A stretch of 64,000 nucleotides of DNA from assembly GCF_013372145.1 (NCBI RefSeq), contig NZ_CP053827.1, positions 992,001 to 1,056,000 on the forward strand. Reading direction: 5' to 3'. The DNA is from Campylobacter hyointestinalis subsp. hyointestinalis. GTDB lineage: Bacteria; Campylobacterota; Campylobacteria; Campylobacterales; Campylobacteraceae. Below, piece after piece: positions 8,943 to 18,663 of this stretch. The stretch's first letter is position 1, and each line of letters begins with the position of its first letter. Position numbers and translations under genes: made by a program. Below the pieces are notes generated by a model that was given only the letters and a program-made list of their open reading frames with translations, was not told the origin of the DNA and did not search any database.

Positions 8943-10468
8943 CAGGCTTTTATACAGTTTCTACCGCTATTTTTTGCTAGATACAGCATCTCATCTGATT
9001 TGGTTAGAGTCTCGGTATCGCTCGCATTATCTTGTCTTGAAGAGATACCGCAACTAATCGTTAAATTTATTTCTTGGTCTTTATACATAAATTTATAGCC
9101 AGATATACTTCTTAAAATCTTATTTGCAAAAGAGACTGCGCCTTCTTTACTTGTTTTTGGCAAGATAGCAACAAACTCTTCGCCTCCATATCTTGCTATA
9201 AAATCAAAACCTCTAGAGTATTTTTTTAATATTCTACCGACAACAGATAAAACTTTATCTCCTGCTTCGTGTCCATAACTATCATTTACGTTTTTAAAAT
9301 GATCTATATCAAAAAAACAGATGCAATACTCTACGCCGTATCTTTTATAAGCCTCTTCTATGCGGATCAGCTCACTTTCAAAAGCTCTTTTTGTTCCTAC
9401 GCTAGTTAAAAAGTCGTTGTGGATCTCTTGATTTGCTTGGTTTAGTCTGTTTTCTAGATCTCGTATACGCTCATTTAGCTCTTTTATAGTTTTTTCATTA
9501 TTTAATAGCTTTGATACAAAATCAGTGATCTCTAAATCAAGCGTATCTGCGATATTCAATAGTTTATTTTTTACCAAAGTATAATCTGCATTTGCACCCA
9601 TCTGAGCTATATCGTTTTTGATATTTCTAACATCTGCTTGATTTTTGTTAAAAATAGATATAAAGTATAGAATTTTATCATTTATACCGTTTAAAATATC
9701 ATCTAATATAGCGATTTTTTGGGCAAATTCACCTTTGTCTAACTCTACGCGCTTTAGTATTATCTTTTTTATATCACCTTGCATCGCTTTACTTTGCAAA
9801 AGCTCCGGCTTGGCTTTTATCTCTTCGCAGATAGCAGCTAACTCATCATTCATACTTGAAGCTATGGAAGGAACAAGGGCTGCTATCATCAGATCGGCTA
9901 AAGACGCTAGCTCAGGGTCTTCTTGTTCGCTTATTTTTGAGTTTAATATAGTATTTATTATCTTTTGTAGATCATCGCTTTGCTTCACACCATACATCTC
10001 TAAATGTTTTAAATAGCTATCGTCATAGTTGTTTAAAAAATCAAACCATTTATCTTTTATGATCTCCAAATTTTCTACGCTTACTCTTTTATCTATGGTC
10101 TCTAGGCTAATGTTTGCTAAATTTCTAGCTTCTTTGTTATGCAATAAACTAATGCTTTGTAAGATTCTTTTCGTAAGAAGTATAAATACCTTTGTTATAT
10201 CAACCGAGCTTTGCCTATTTAACCTTGAAGTTATAAAAGCAAAAAGCTCATCTATAGTATTTACGTTCATCTTGCTAAGCTGAGTTTGGTATGAGGGATC
10301 AAGTTTTGATATAAACTTAGATAATTTTTGGCAATCTTCTACTATAACGCCTTTTTTCTTTGCTATATCACAAAATACATTCATATAATTATCAGGAGTT
10401 AGTACTAGCTGCCTTGTATTTGCTTCTTTTATAGCATCTTTTATAACTTCATTAATTATACTTGCCAT
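8942..10468 (-). CDS. GGDEF diguanylate cyclase
   Basis: It would make cyclic di-GMP from two GTP. Residues about 345-508 form a complete GGDEF domain: FDIDHFKNVNDSYGHEAGD, then the active-site loop GGEEF near residue 427 and the later ISCGISS segment. The inhibitory I-site is intact: RGFD lies exactly five residues before GGEEF, so product feedback is expected. The long N-terminal part (1-300) is helical, has no membrane segment and no domain I can name; residues about 305-345 look like a coiled coil leading into the catalytic domain. The ATG start is at 10468, inside the end of lptE. It sits between lipopolysaccharide transport and folate genes, so context does not show its output. Confidence 0.92.
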   Translation of the reverse strand: MASIINEVIKDAIKEANTRQLVLTPDNYMNVFCDIAKKKGVIVEDCQKLSKFISKLDPSYQTQLSKMNVNTIDELFAFITSRLNRQSSVDITKVFILLTKRILQSISLLHNKEARNLANISLETIDKRVSVENLEIIKDKWFDFLNNYDDSYLKHLEMYGVKQSDDLQKIINTILNSKISEQEDPELASLADLMIAALVPSIASSMNDELAAICEEIKAKPELLQSKAMQGDIKKIILKRVELDKGEFAQKIAILDDILNGINDKILYFISIFNKNQADVRNIKNDIAQMGANADYTLVKNKLLNIADTLDLEITDFVSKLLNNEKTIKELNERIRDLENRLNQANQEIHNDFLTSVGTKRAFESELIRIEEAYKRYGVEYCICFFDIDHFKNVNDSYGHEAGDKVLSVVGRILKKYSRGFDFIARYGGEEFVAILPKTSKEGAVSFANKILRSISGYKFMYKDQEINLTISCGISSRQDNASDTETLTKSDEMLYLAKNSGRNCIKA

Positions 10469-10988
10469 TTTTTAAACCCTCTATAGCTAATTTTGATATA
10501 AACTCACTAAACGCTTCAGAAGACGCATTTTTTATAGCTTCATATCTATCTTTATCACTTATAACACTATCGGTGTATCTTGTATTTTTAACACGTTTTG
10601 TTATCTTAAAGTCATATTCACCAGATGTCAATATATCTTTTGTTTGTGAGTTTGAGAATTTAACATTATATAAAACAGTTAAGTTTGCTTTATAAGCCGT
10701 AACATAGCCAAATTGATCATAAAGTATAGGACTAAAACTCAAAGATCTTATACTTGCTAATATAGTAGTATCTGCATCTTCTTTGTCTGCTAGATCTTTG
10801 CCTAATCTTTCTATCATACCTGCTCTAATGCTGTCTTTAATAGCAACTGTATTTTGTGGATCTGTTTTGCTCATCACGACATCTACCCAAATTCTATCTC
10901 CTAAGATCTCTTGCGAGATCTTATAAACCGGTTTATATCCGCAACCTACTAGCAAAAACACTGCTATTAAATTTAAAAGCGTCTTCAC
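10452..10988 (-). CDS. lptE: LPS-assembly lipoprotein LptE
   Basis: The N-terminus is a lipoprotein signal with lipobox LVGC (Cys16), followed by GYKPVYK, the typical LptE opening. LptE plugs the outer-membrane LptD barrel and helps insert lipopolysaccharide. The 178-residue length and its place directly downstream of leuS (one base between the genes) fit the family; in many proteobacteria leuS and lptE are adjacent. Sequence conservation in this family is weak, so the call rests on lipobox, size and synteny. Its 3' end overlaps the start of the cyclase gene by 17 bp. Confidence 0.8.
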   Translation of the reverse strand: MKTLLNLIAVFLLVGCGYKPVYKISQEILGDRIWVDVVMSKTDPQNTVAIKDSIRAGMIERLGKDLADKEDADTTILASIRSLSFSPILYDQFGYVTAYKANLTVLYNVKFSNSQTKDILTSGEYDFKITKRVKNTRYTDSVISDKDRYEAIKNASSEAFSEFISKLAIEGLKNGKYN

Positions 10989-10989
10989 T

Positions 10990-13425
10990 TTAGTCCTTTA
11001 TAACCAAATTTATCAGCTTATTCGGCACATAAATTTCTTTTATTATCTCTTTGCCTAAGATCCATTTTTCAACTTCTTTTTTAGCTATTTGCAGAATTTC
11101 GTCTTTGCTTAGGCTTTTTTCTACTTCGATCTCAGCACGTCGTTTTCCATTTACTGTTATGGCTAAATTTATACTATCTTGAACGAAAACCTCATTTTTC
11201 AGCTCTATCTTTGTAAAGTTTTTAAGCCCAAAAAGCTCACTACTAAGCTCATAGCAAACATGTGGAATGATAGGCTCTAGTAGGCTTAGGATTATAAAAT
11301 ATCCCTCAGTCCATACGTCTTTATTATTTTGAGCGTTTAAGGCATTTAGAGCTTCCATACAAGCTGCGATTAAAGTGTTAAAAGTAAAACTATTTTCAAA
11401 AACATCACTTGATTTTTTGAGCGCTTCATAAACTTTTAGTCTTGCATATTTTTCGTCTTTATTTAAATTTAAATGATCTATGACAGGAATTTGTTCTGTT
11501 TTATAAGCATTTGAGCTTCTATCATAAAGCCTATTTATAAATTTAAACGCACCTTCGACAGCACTATCGTTCCACTCAAGTTCTTTTTGTGGTGGAGCTG
11601 CAAAAAGTATAAATAGTCTTGCAGTATCAGCGCCATATCTATTTATGATGTCATCAGGATCTACGGTATTTCCTTTACTTTTACTCATTTTAGCACCGTC
11701 TTTTAAAACCATACCTTGAGTAAGCAAACTAGCAAAAGGCTCATCATCATGCAAATATCCAAGATCTCTTAAAACTTTTTGAAAAAATCTAGCGTATAAA
11801 AGGTGAAGTATAGCGTGCTCTATCCCGCCGATGTACTGATCTACATTCATCCAATAATCAACGCTTTTTTTATCAAAAGCTACTTTTTCCCAAGTTTTTT
11901 CATCGCTTGCATATCTTGCAAAATACCACGAACTTTCAAAGAAAGTATCCATAGTATCGGTTTCTCTTCTGGCTGCGCAACCGCATTTAGGGCATTTGCA
12001 ATTTTTAAAATTTGGGTGAGTATCTAGTGGATTACCCTCTCCTGTGATAACTACATCTTCAGGTAATTTCACAGGTAAATTTTCGATTTTTTCAGGAACA
12101 ACACCGCATTTATCACAATGTATCATAGGAATAGGAGCGCCCCAGTATCTTTGACGAGAAATCCCCCAATCTCTAAGCTTATAATTCGTAACTCTTTTAC
12201 CTAAGTTTTGCTCTTCAAATTTAGAAATGATAAACTCTAAAGCTTCATCATAATGCATACCATTTATAAGATCTGAGTTTATATACGTACTATTTTTTTC
12301 AGGATAAGGCAATGAGTCTGCTTTTATAACCTGTTTGATAGGCAAACCAAATTTACTAGCAAAATCAAAATCTCTCTCATCGTGTGCAGGTACTGACATC
12401 ACCGCGCCGCCGCCGTATTCGTTTAAGACAAAATTCGCACACCATACTGGAATTTTTTCACCCGTTAAAGGATGAATAACATTTAAATTTAAACAAACGC
12501 CGTCTTTATCACTAGCTTGTCTTTGTTTTGGACTTTGGTTTAAAATAGATCTTAGTTTTATAGACGCTTCATCGCTTAAAAGATCTTTATCAAGTAGTTT
12601 TTTTACGACTGCGTGCTCTGGTGCGAGTGCTGCGTAAGTTACTCCATAAATAGTATCTGGGCGAGTCGTGAAAACCTTAAAACCATCTATTCCACCTAGT
12701 AATGTTCTACTCTCATCATCAAATTTAAACTCAAACTCAAGTCCAAAACTCTCGCCTATCCAATTTTCTTGCATAGTTAAAACTTGATTTGGCCATTTAC
12801 CTTTTAGCATTTCTAAGCAGTCTAAAAGCTCTTTTGCATAGTCGGTGATCTTTAGATAGTATCCTTGCATTTCACGTTGCACTACTTCATTACCACATCT
12901 CCAGCATTTTCCATCTTCAACTTGTTCATTTGCTAAAACAGTTTGGTCGCTCTCGCACCAATTGACAACGGCTGATTTTCTATATACCAACCCTTTTTCA
13001 TACATTTTTATGAAAAACTCTTGTTCCCATTTTGTATAAAGCGGATCACTTGTAGCCAAAAGGCGTTTTTTAGAAAAGCTAAATCCCAAAGCGTCAAGCT
13101 CTTTTGTCATATAATCTATGTTGTCATAAGTCCAAATTTTAGGATGAATTTTATGTTTTATAGCTGCATTTTCTGCTGGCATACCAAAACTATCAAAACC
13201 GATCGGTTGAAGAACATTGAAGCCTTGATTTCTATAGTACCTTGAAAGCGCATCACCTATACTATAGTTTCTAACATGACCCATATGAAGCCTACCACTA
13301 GGATATGGAAACATAGAAAGTATATATTTTTTAGGTAAAGTATAGTCGTCTTTTGGTTCTGCATAACCATTTTTTTTCCAAATTTCTTGCCATTTGTATT
13401 CTATATTTTTAGCATTATATTCCAT
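10990..13425 (-). CDS. leuS: Leucyl-tRNA synthetase
   Basis: It charges tRNA-Leu. The 811-residue class I synthetase has the HIGH element as [11 protein letters not shown] (near residue 45), the KMSKS loop [15 protein letters not shown] near 578, and the CP1 editing domain between them with the TTRPDTIYG motif. Two zinc-binding-like Cys clusters are visible (NWCESDQ...CWRCG near 155-175 and CKCPKCGC near 475). The start is ATG 13425, nine bases after the end of the DUF6394-like gene. It belongs to the secD-secF-leuS-lptE minus-strand block. Confidence 0.97.
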   Translation of the reverse strand: MEYNAKNIEYKWQEIWKKNGYAEPKDDYTLPKKYILSMFPYPSGRLHMGHVRNYSIGDALSRYYRNQGFNVLQPIGFDSFGMPAENAAIKHKIHPKIWTYDNIDYMTKELDALGFSFSKKRLLATSDPLYTKWEQEFFIKMYEKGLVYRKSAVVNWCESDQTVLANEQVEDGKCWRCGNEVVQREMQGYYLKITDYAKELLDCLEMLKGKWPNQVLTMQENWIGESFGLEFEFKFDDESRTLLGGIDGFKVFTTRPDTIYGVTYAALAPEHAVVKKLLDKDLLSDEASIKLRSILNQSPKQRQASDKDGVCLNLNVIHPLTGEKIPVWCANFVLNEYGGGAVMSVPAHDERDFDFASKFGLPIKQVIKADSLPYPEKNSTYINSDLINGMHYDEALEFIISKFEEQNLGKRVTNYKLRDWGISRQRYWGAPIPMIHCDKCGVVPEKIENLPVKLPEDVVITGEGNPLDTHPNFKNCKCPKCGCAARRETDTMDTFFESSWYFARYASDEKTWEKVAFDKKSVDYWMNVDQYIGGIEHAILHLLYARFFQKVLRDLGYLHDDEPFASLLTQGMVLKDGAKMSKSKGNTVDPDDIINRYGADTARLFILFAAPPQKELEWNDSAVEGAFKFINRLYDRSSNAYKTEQIPVIDHLNLNKDEKYARLKVYEALKKSSDVFENSFTFNTLIAACMEALNALNAQNNKDVWTEGYFIILSLLEPIIPHVCYELSSELFGLKNFTKIELKNEVFVQDSINLAITVNGKRRAEIEVEKSLSKDEILQIAKKEVEKWILGKEIIKEIYVPNKLINLVIKD

Positions 13426-13433
13426 AATATTCC

Positions 13434-13772
13434 TTAGAATTCATCTCTTGTTTTATTTGCTTCAGTAAGCAGTAAGCACATAGAAAATATATTTGCTATG
13501 ATTCCACCTATGACTAAAGAATAGACAACGGTCATATTGCCAGAAACCACTAAAAATACAAAAGCAGGTATCAAGTGCAAATCAGCCACCAAAGAGCTAG
13601 CAAAAAGCTCGGCTGAAAGCGTATTTCTCACGCCTATTTTAAGAAGCGTAGAAATAAGGTTTATGCTGGCCGCTATAAAAAGAGCGATCTCATTTTTATC
13701 ATATAAAAATCCAGCCGTAGTAGTTAAGCTCATAAGAGCAAAAAACGTATATATTACCTTACCCCAGTTCAT
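13434..13772 (-). CDS. Small inner-membrane protein (DUF6394-like)
   Basis: A 112-residue protein with about four hydrophobic segments (residues 5-22, 28-46, 58-76 and 82-102) and a short charged tail. I recall a Campylobacterota family of this kind annotated as DUF6394, but no function is known. It lies between secF (10 bp upstream) and leuS (8 bp downstream), so it is co-transcribed with the Sec accessory genes. Conservation of this place would suggest a role in the membrane, but nothing in the sequence tells which. Confidence 0.7.
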   Translation of the reverse strand: MNWGKVIYTFFALMSLTTTAGFLYDKNEIALFIAASINLISTLLKIGVRNTLSAELFASSLVADLHLIPAFVFLVVSGNMTVVYSLVIGGIIANIFSMCLLLTEANKTRDEF

Positions 13773-13782
13773 TTGCTACCTC

Positions 13783-14754
13783 TCAAACTGTGCCTTTTTC
13801 ATACATAGCACGTATTTTTTCTTTTTCTTTTTTTCTACGATCTTTTTCTGCAAGATGAGCTCTATAACGCTCAACGTTAAATTTAAACCAAACAAGCATT
13901 GGAGCTGCTATAAACACAGAACTTATAGTTCCTATGATGATACCAACTATCATAATAATAGAAAATCCGTGTATCATATCTCCACCGAAGAAAAATAGCA
14001 CTAAAACAGTTAAAAATGTAGTTACAGAAGTCATAATAGTCCTTGGCAACGTTAGAGATACAGACTCATTTATGATCTCTGTTAATTTTATAGAATGATC
14101 TTCTTTGATACCTTCTCTAATCCTATCAAATATGATGATGGTATCATTTAATGAATATCCAAGAACAGTTAAAACAGCTGCTAAAGTATCTAAATTTACG
14201 TCTATCATAAACAAGCTAATGGCACCAAGTGTGATAACTACATCGTGTATTTCACTAAAAATAGCAGCCAAAGCAAATCTCCACTCAAATCTAAAACCTA
14301 TATATATAAGAATCAATACAAGCGATACAGCTACTGCCATAATGCCTTTTTGCCTGAGTTCGCTACCTACTTTTGGTCCTACGATATCTACTCTTCTTAC
14401 TTCAAATTTACCAGTATCAGCAAGAATACGTGAAACCGTAGTCGCAGGATCATTTCCTAGGCTATCGCTACTTCCAGCATATCTTATGGTTATCTCCTCA
14501 GCTGATCCAAACTCCGTTACGTTTGCATTTTTTAAAGCTTCATTAGTAGCAAGCTTAGCTCTTATCTCATCAAGAGGTGCAACTTTATCATATTTTATCT
14601 GTATCAATGTACCGCCTGAGAAGTCGATACCGTAGTTTAAACCTCTTGTTGTAAGTAGCGCGATAGAACCAAAAAACATTATAAAAGATAGAGCAAAAAA
14701 TATCCATCTTTTGCCCATAAAATCATAAATTTTTCCATTATCAAATATCTGCAT
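13783..14754 (-). CDS. secF: Protein translocase subunit SecF
   Basis: SecF with SecD forms a proton-driven RND-type partner of SecYEG that pulls proteins out on the periplasmic side. The 323-residue protein has six membrane segments, with a first periplasmic loop opening at the motif LNYGIDFSGGTLIQIKY. The second half contains the family signature GYSLNDTIIIFDRIRE in the helix 4-5 region (about residues 195-210). The start ATG at 14754 overlaps the secD stop by one base. The C-terminal tail is basic and rich in Lys/Glu. Confidence 0.96.
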   Translation of the reverse strand: MQIFDNGKIYDFMGKRWIFFALSFIMFFGSIALLTTRGLNYGIDFSGGTLIQIKYDKVAPLDEIRAKLATNEALKNANVTEFGSAEEITIRYAGSSDSLGNDPATTVSRILADTGKFEVRRVDIVGPKVGSELRQKGIMAVAVSLVLILIYIGFRFEWRFALAAIFSEIHDVVITLGAISLFMIDVNLDTLAAVLTVLGYSLNDTIIIFDRIREGIKEDHSIKLTEIINESVSLTLPRTIMTSVTTFLTVLVLFFFGGDMIHGFSIIMIVGIIIGTISSVFIAAPMLVWFKFNVERYRAHLAEKDRRKKEKEKIRAMYEKGTV

Positions 14755-16343
14755 TAGTCTGCCTTTCTTATCTTATAACCAAACCAAAGGACCGTGCTTT
14801 TGCTTTTTTCTATCTTTTTACCAAGAGCTTCAAACATTCCATGAGTTCCTAAAATAGCAGTAAGCATAGAAGCTATTATACCTATACTCATAGTAACAGC
14901 AAAGCCTTTTACCGGGCCTGTTCCATAAGCATAAAGCGCGATAGAAGTGATAAGAGTGGTCAAATTTGAGTCAATTATAGCACTCATAGCATTTTCATAG
15001 CCCTTTTCGATACTCACATGAACGCTCTGCCCAGCTTTTAAAAGCTCTCGTATGCGTTCATTTATGATAACATTTGCATCGACTGCCATACCTATAGTAA
15101 GAAGTATTCCTGCCATACCAGGAAGTGTTAAAGTAGCTCCAAATAAAGCCATAACTCCTATCAAAATGAGTATATTTACAACCAAAGCTATATTTGCAAG
15201 AATACCTGCTAAACCATATGCTACCATCATAAATAAAACGACCAATATAGCACCACCGCTAAGAGCCACCATACTTTGATCTATGCTTTGTTGACCAAGA
15301 CTTGGACCTATACTTCTTTTTTCTAATAATTTTACAGGAGCCAAAAGTGCACCACTTCTAAGAGCGATAGCTACGTCATGAGCTTCTTCTACACTAAATC
15401 CGCCACTTATCTGACCGCTTCCGCCGCCTATTCTTTCATTTATAACAGGAGCTGAATAAACTTTACCATCAAGTACTATGGCAAGACGTTTGCCTACGTT
15501 TGAACCGGTAAAGTCTCCAAAGATCCTAGCGCCTTCAGCATTTAAAGTGAAATTTATGATAGGAGAATTTGTTTTATTATCAAACGCCACTCTAGCATCA
15601 ACTAGCATACTGCCATCAAGTACTGGTATATCTTTTATAAGGTATTTAAATTTAGGATTTTTTACATCCGGATAAAGAATATCGCCATAAGCTTCAGCTT
15701 CAGCTTCGCTTATGCTATTTGCTTGGTCTTGACGTTTTTCATCAAGCGCCATAAGCTGCAAATGAGCCGCTTTTGCTATAAGATCTTTTGCTCTTTGCTC
15801 ATCTTCCATAGTTTTGATACCAGGAAGCTCAACTAGGATTTGATTTTCCCCTTGTTTTGCGACAGTCGGTTCGGCTAGACCAAACTGATCAAGTCTATTT
15901 CTGATGGTTTCTACTGCTTGATCTATCGCATACTTTGCGGTATCTATTTTCTCTTGTTCGGTTAAAGATATAGTATAAACTAAATTATCTTTTTTTATAG
16001 AAAGACCTTTTATATCTTTTAACATCTCATCTATTTTTTTAGCTTCATCGCTATCTAGTATCTTTAAAGTTACTTTTTCTTTATCAACTTTTAGCTCATC
16101 AACCAAAATATCATTTTTATTTGTAAAATATTTTATACTTGAAGCTACTGATTTTACCTTAGAAGCCAGAGCTTCATCGGTCTCTACACCAAGGAGCATG
16201 TGCAAGCCGCCTTGCAAGTCAAGACCTAAGCTTATTTTGTGTCCGCCCTGTGTTTGAAGGAAACTTGGCATAGAAAAGCCAAGTCCAAATATCAAAGCTA
16301 GAATAAAAATAACAAGTCTATAAGTTATTTTTCCACTACGCAT
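14754..16343 (-). CDS. secD: Protein translocase subunit SecD
   Basis: The partner of SecF. The 529-residue protein starts with a membrane segment followed by LGLDLQGGLHMLLGV, the family hallmark. Its large periplasmic domain includes the segments ETIRNRLDQFGLAEPTV and VELPGI, then five further membrane helices with the proton-relay-like GMAVDANVIINERIRE (near residue 430). Its start overlaps the yajC end by eight bases and its end overlaps the secF start, so the three are one operon, yajC-secD-secF. Confidence 0.97.
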   Translation of the reverse strand: MRSGKITYRLVIFILALIFGLGFSMPSFLQTQGGHKISLGLDLQGGLHMLLGVETDEALASKVKSVASSIKYFTNKNDILVDELKVDKEKVTLKILDSDEAKKIDEMLKDIKGLSIKKDNLVYTISLTEQEKIDTAKYAIDQAVETIRNRLDQFGLAEPTVAKQGENQILVELPGIKTMEDEQRAKDLIAKAAHLQLMALDEKRQDQANSISEAEAEAYGDILYPDVKNPKFKYLIKDIPVLDGSMLVDARVAFDNKTNSPIINFTLNAEGARIFGDFTGSNVGKRLAIVLDGKVYSAPVINERIGGGSGQISGGFSVEEAHDVAIALRSGALLAPVKLLEKRSIGPSLGQQSIDQSMVALSGGAILVVLFMMVAYGLAGILANIALVVNILILIGVMALFGATLTLPGMAGILLTIGMAVDANVIINERIRELLKAGQSVHVSIEKGYENAMSAIIDSNLTTLITSIALYAYGTGPVKGFAVTMSIGIIASMLTAILGTHGMFEALGKKIEKSKSTVLWFGYKIRKAD

Positions 16344-16623
16344 CGCTCTTCTCGATTTTGTCTAGTTTCTTTGCAACAAAGCTTCTATCTATTCTAACGA
16401 TTACTTCATCATTAAGCTTAACTTTGATAAAATCATCTTCTGGTTTTACAACCTCACAAACAAGACCGCCGTTAGTAACTATCTTATCGCCTTTTTCAAG
16501 TGCTTCAAGCATAGCCTTGTGAGCTTTTTGCTGTTTTTGTTGAGGTCTGATAACTAAAAAATAAAAAATTGCGAATAACACAACTAGAGGTAGTAATGAA
16601 GTTAAAATATTTCCTTCTTGCAT
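16336..16623 (-). CDS. yajC: Preprotein translocase subunit YajC
   Basis: A 95-residue protein with one N-terminal membrane helix (about residues 8-24), then FYFLVIRPQQKQQKAHK, the family signature, and a small soluble domain with GDKIVTNGGLVCEVV. It associates with SecD-SecF. The ATG start at 16623 has AAAGGAAACCC upstream. The first nine codons overlap the start of lnt on the other strand. A likely -10 (TATAAA-like, within 16660-16675) lies inside the lnt coding region. Confidence 0.93.
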   Translation of the reverse strand: MQEGNILTSLLPLVVLFAIFYFLVIRPQQKQQKAHKAMLEALEKGDKIVTNGGLVCEVVKPEDDFIKVKLNDEVIVRIDRSFVAKKLDKIEKSDA

Positions 16624-17861
16624 GGGTTTCCTTTGGTAAAAAAAATTTAAGAAGCTATTTTACCTTAAATTTTATAATAAAAGGCTTTGGAGTTGCAACT
16701 TTACTTTCGATTTTTATTTTTTTATCCATATTTGAAATAAGCTATTTTAGCCTTGTAGGCTGCTTTTTAGCGATATTTGGTCTGTATTTACTACTCAAAT
16801 CAGATAAGCAAATTTGGTTTTGGAGTGGATTTTTTAGCGGAATTTTATGGTTTTACTGGATAAGCTTTAGCCTTATTTATTATGGTTTTTGGTACTTGAT
16901 ACCAGTAGAAATTTTGGGCATAGGATTTATATACGCTTTCATATTTTTAGTATGTGGATATTTTTCAAATTTAATTATCAGAGCATCTTTACTTGTATTG
17001 CTTGGATATTTTTATCCGTTTAATTTTAATTGGTTCAATCTCGAGTTGATATTTGTAGATACGATCTTTAAACCACAAATTTGGACTTTAGCAGCTGTTT
17101 TAGCCGGCCTAGTATGTACAATTAAATTTAGATACGGAGTAGCGGTTTTGATCTGTGCTTTACTCATAAGTATAAATTTAGATAAAAAAACACCAAATTT
17201 GCTGCCTTTTAGCGTAGAATTAGCAAATACAAAAATACCTCAAAGTATAAAATGGGAGAGAAGCTATAAAGATGAGCTTATATCTGAAAATTTAAAAATC
17301 ATAGATAATGCCATAGGTAAAAACGCATCTTTAGTTGTCTTACCAGAAAGTGCGTTCGCGCTATTTTTAGATCATCAAAAAGAGCTTCTTGAATATCTAA
17401 AAGAAAAATCTAAAAGAATAAGCATAGTAACTGGATCTTTAGGATATGAAAATGGCACTTCTTATAACTCGACTTATCTGTTTTTAAACGGAGACGTAAA
17501 AAGACTAGATAAAGTCATATTAGTACCATTTGGAGAAGAAATTCCGCTTCCAAAATTTGCTACAAATTTAATAAACAAAATATTTTTTAACGGAAATAAG
17601 GATTTTGGAGCCGCAAAAGAGGTAAGTGATTATGAGATAGGTGGCGTAAAGATCAGAAATGCGATCTGCTATGAAGCTACTAGAGATGAAATTTATGCGA
17701 ACAATCCTAAATTCGTAATAGCCATCACAAACAACGGCTGGTTTGTCCCATCAACCGAGCCAACTTTACAAGAAATTTTACTTAAATACTATGCTTATAA
17801 GTATAATACTACCATTTATCATAGCGTAAATGGTAGCCCTAGCAAGATCATAACGCCCTAA
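16596..17861 (+). CDS. lnt: Apolipoprotein N-acyltransferase Lnt
   Basis: It adds the third acyl chain to lipoproteins on the periplasmic face of the inner membrane. About 421 residues: six or so N-terminal membrane helices (residues 25-200), then a nitrilase-like domain with the catalytic triad: Glu in LPESAF, Lys in RLDKVILVPFGEEIP, and Cys in RNAICYEATRDE. The ATG at 16596 has AGAGG five bases before it and is preferred over the in-frame TTG at 16569. The protein lacks the long C-terminal membrane tail of E. coli Lnt, which I believe is usual here. The 5' end overlaps yajC and the 3' end overlaps a convergent permease gene by 14 bp. Confidence 0.9.
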   Translation: MKLKYFLLAWVSFGKKNLRSYFTLNFIIKGFGVATLLSIFIFLSIFEISYFSLVGCFLAIFGLYLLLKSDKQIWFWSGFFSGILWFYWISFSLIYYGFWYLIPVEILGIGFIYAFIFLVCGYFSNLIIRASLLVLLGYFYPFNFNWFNLELIFVDTIFKPQIWTLAAVLAGLVCTIKFRYGVAVLICALLISINLDKKTPNLLPFSVELANTKIPQSIKWERSYKDELISENLKIIDNAIGKNASLVVLPESAFALFLDHQKELLEYLKEKSKRISIVTGSLGYENGTSYNSTYLFLNGDVKRLDKVILVPFGEEIPLPKFATNLINKIFFNGNKDFGAAKEVSDYEIGGVKIRNAICYEATRDEIYANNPKFVIAITNNGWFVPSTEPTLQEILLKYYAYKYNTTIYHSVNGSPSKIITP

Positions 17862-18663
17862 ATTTAAAATATATCAAAGATAAAATAAAAAATAGAGCTT
17901 GAAATAAAACTATCAAGGCTTGAGTGCTAGTGTCGCTATGAAAGCTTACTATGACGCCAAAAAATGAGCTAAGTAAAGCAAAACTTACTGAAATTATCTG
18001 CATAAGCCAAAATTTGCTAGTTATCAAAAATGCTGTGGCTCCAGGAAGTATCAGCATCGCAACGACTAATATTATACCCACTGCACTAAAACCAAAAACC
18101 ACTACAAAACTAAGCAACAAAAGCATCAAATAATAATAAAATTTAGGATTTATACCAACTAACAAAGCATTTACTTCATCAAAAAATATCGCAAAAAATC
18201 TCTTAAAAAATAGCAAGGTAAATACCAAAACCCCGCCAAAAACAGTAACTGAAGTCTGCATATCGCTCTTACTAACACCTAAAAGATTTCCAAATAAAAC
18301 TTCATGTATATGAAGTGGGCTTTCTACTTTACTATAAAGCAGAAGTCCAAGCGCGAAAAATCCCGTAAAACAAATGGCTGTTGTGGCGTCATTTCTCAGT
18401 CCACTACGCTCTTTTAAAAACTCTATAAGCCAAAGACAAACTATACTGGACAAAAACGCCCCAAAGCCAAGCGGCAAACCTATAGCGTAAGCCACTATCA
18501 TACCTGGCATTACAGAGTGCGACAAAGCGTCTCCTAATAAAGAGTATGATTTTAGCACTAAAAAACAAGACAAAACAGCACAAACTACACATGTACTAAA
18601 TGCTAGATACAAAGCGATCCTCATAAAATCATATCTTAAAGGTTCAAGCAAAAACTCTATCAT
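17848..18663 (-). CDS. Mn/Fe ABC transporter permease (SitD-like)
   Basis: A membrane permease of the ABC-3 family, about 271 residues with eight or so hydrophobic helices and the family pattern SYSLLGDALSHSVMPGMIVAY near residue 40, plus the later VGIILVVAMLILPGATAFL. Paired with a second, related permease directly upstream. The upstream in-frame start at 18696 is less likely. The ATG at 18663 has AAAGGG upstream and overlaps the previous gene by 20 bp. It is the last gene of the four-gene importer and its stop overlaps the lnt stop by 14 bp. Confidence 0.9.
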   Translation of the reverse strand: MIEFLLEPLRYDFMRIALYLAFSTCVVCAVLSCFLVLKSYSLLGDALSHSVMPGMIVAYAIGLPLGFGAFLSSIVCLWLIEFLKERSGLRNDATTAICFTGFFALGLLLYSKVESPLHIHEVLFGNLLGVSKSDMQTSVTVFGGVLVFTLLFFKRFFAIFFDEVNALLVGINPKFYYYLMLLLLSFVVVFGFSAVGIILVVAMLILPGATAFLITSKFWLMQIISVSFALLSSFFGVIVSFHSDTSTQALIVLFQALFFILSLIYFKFRAL

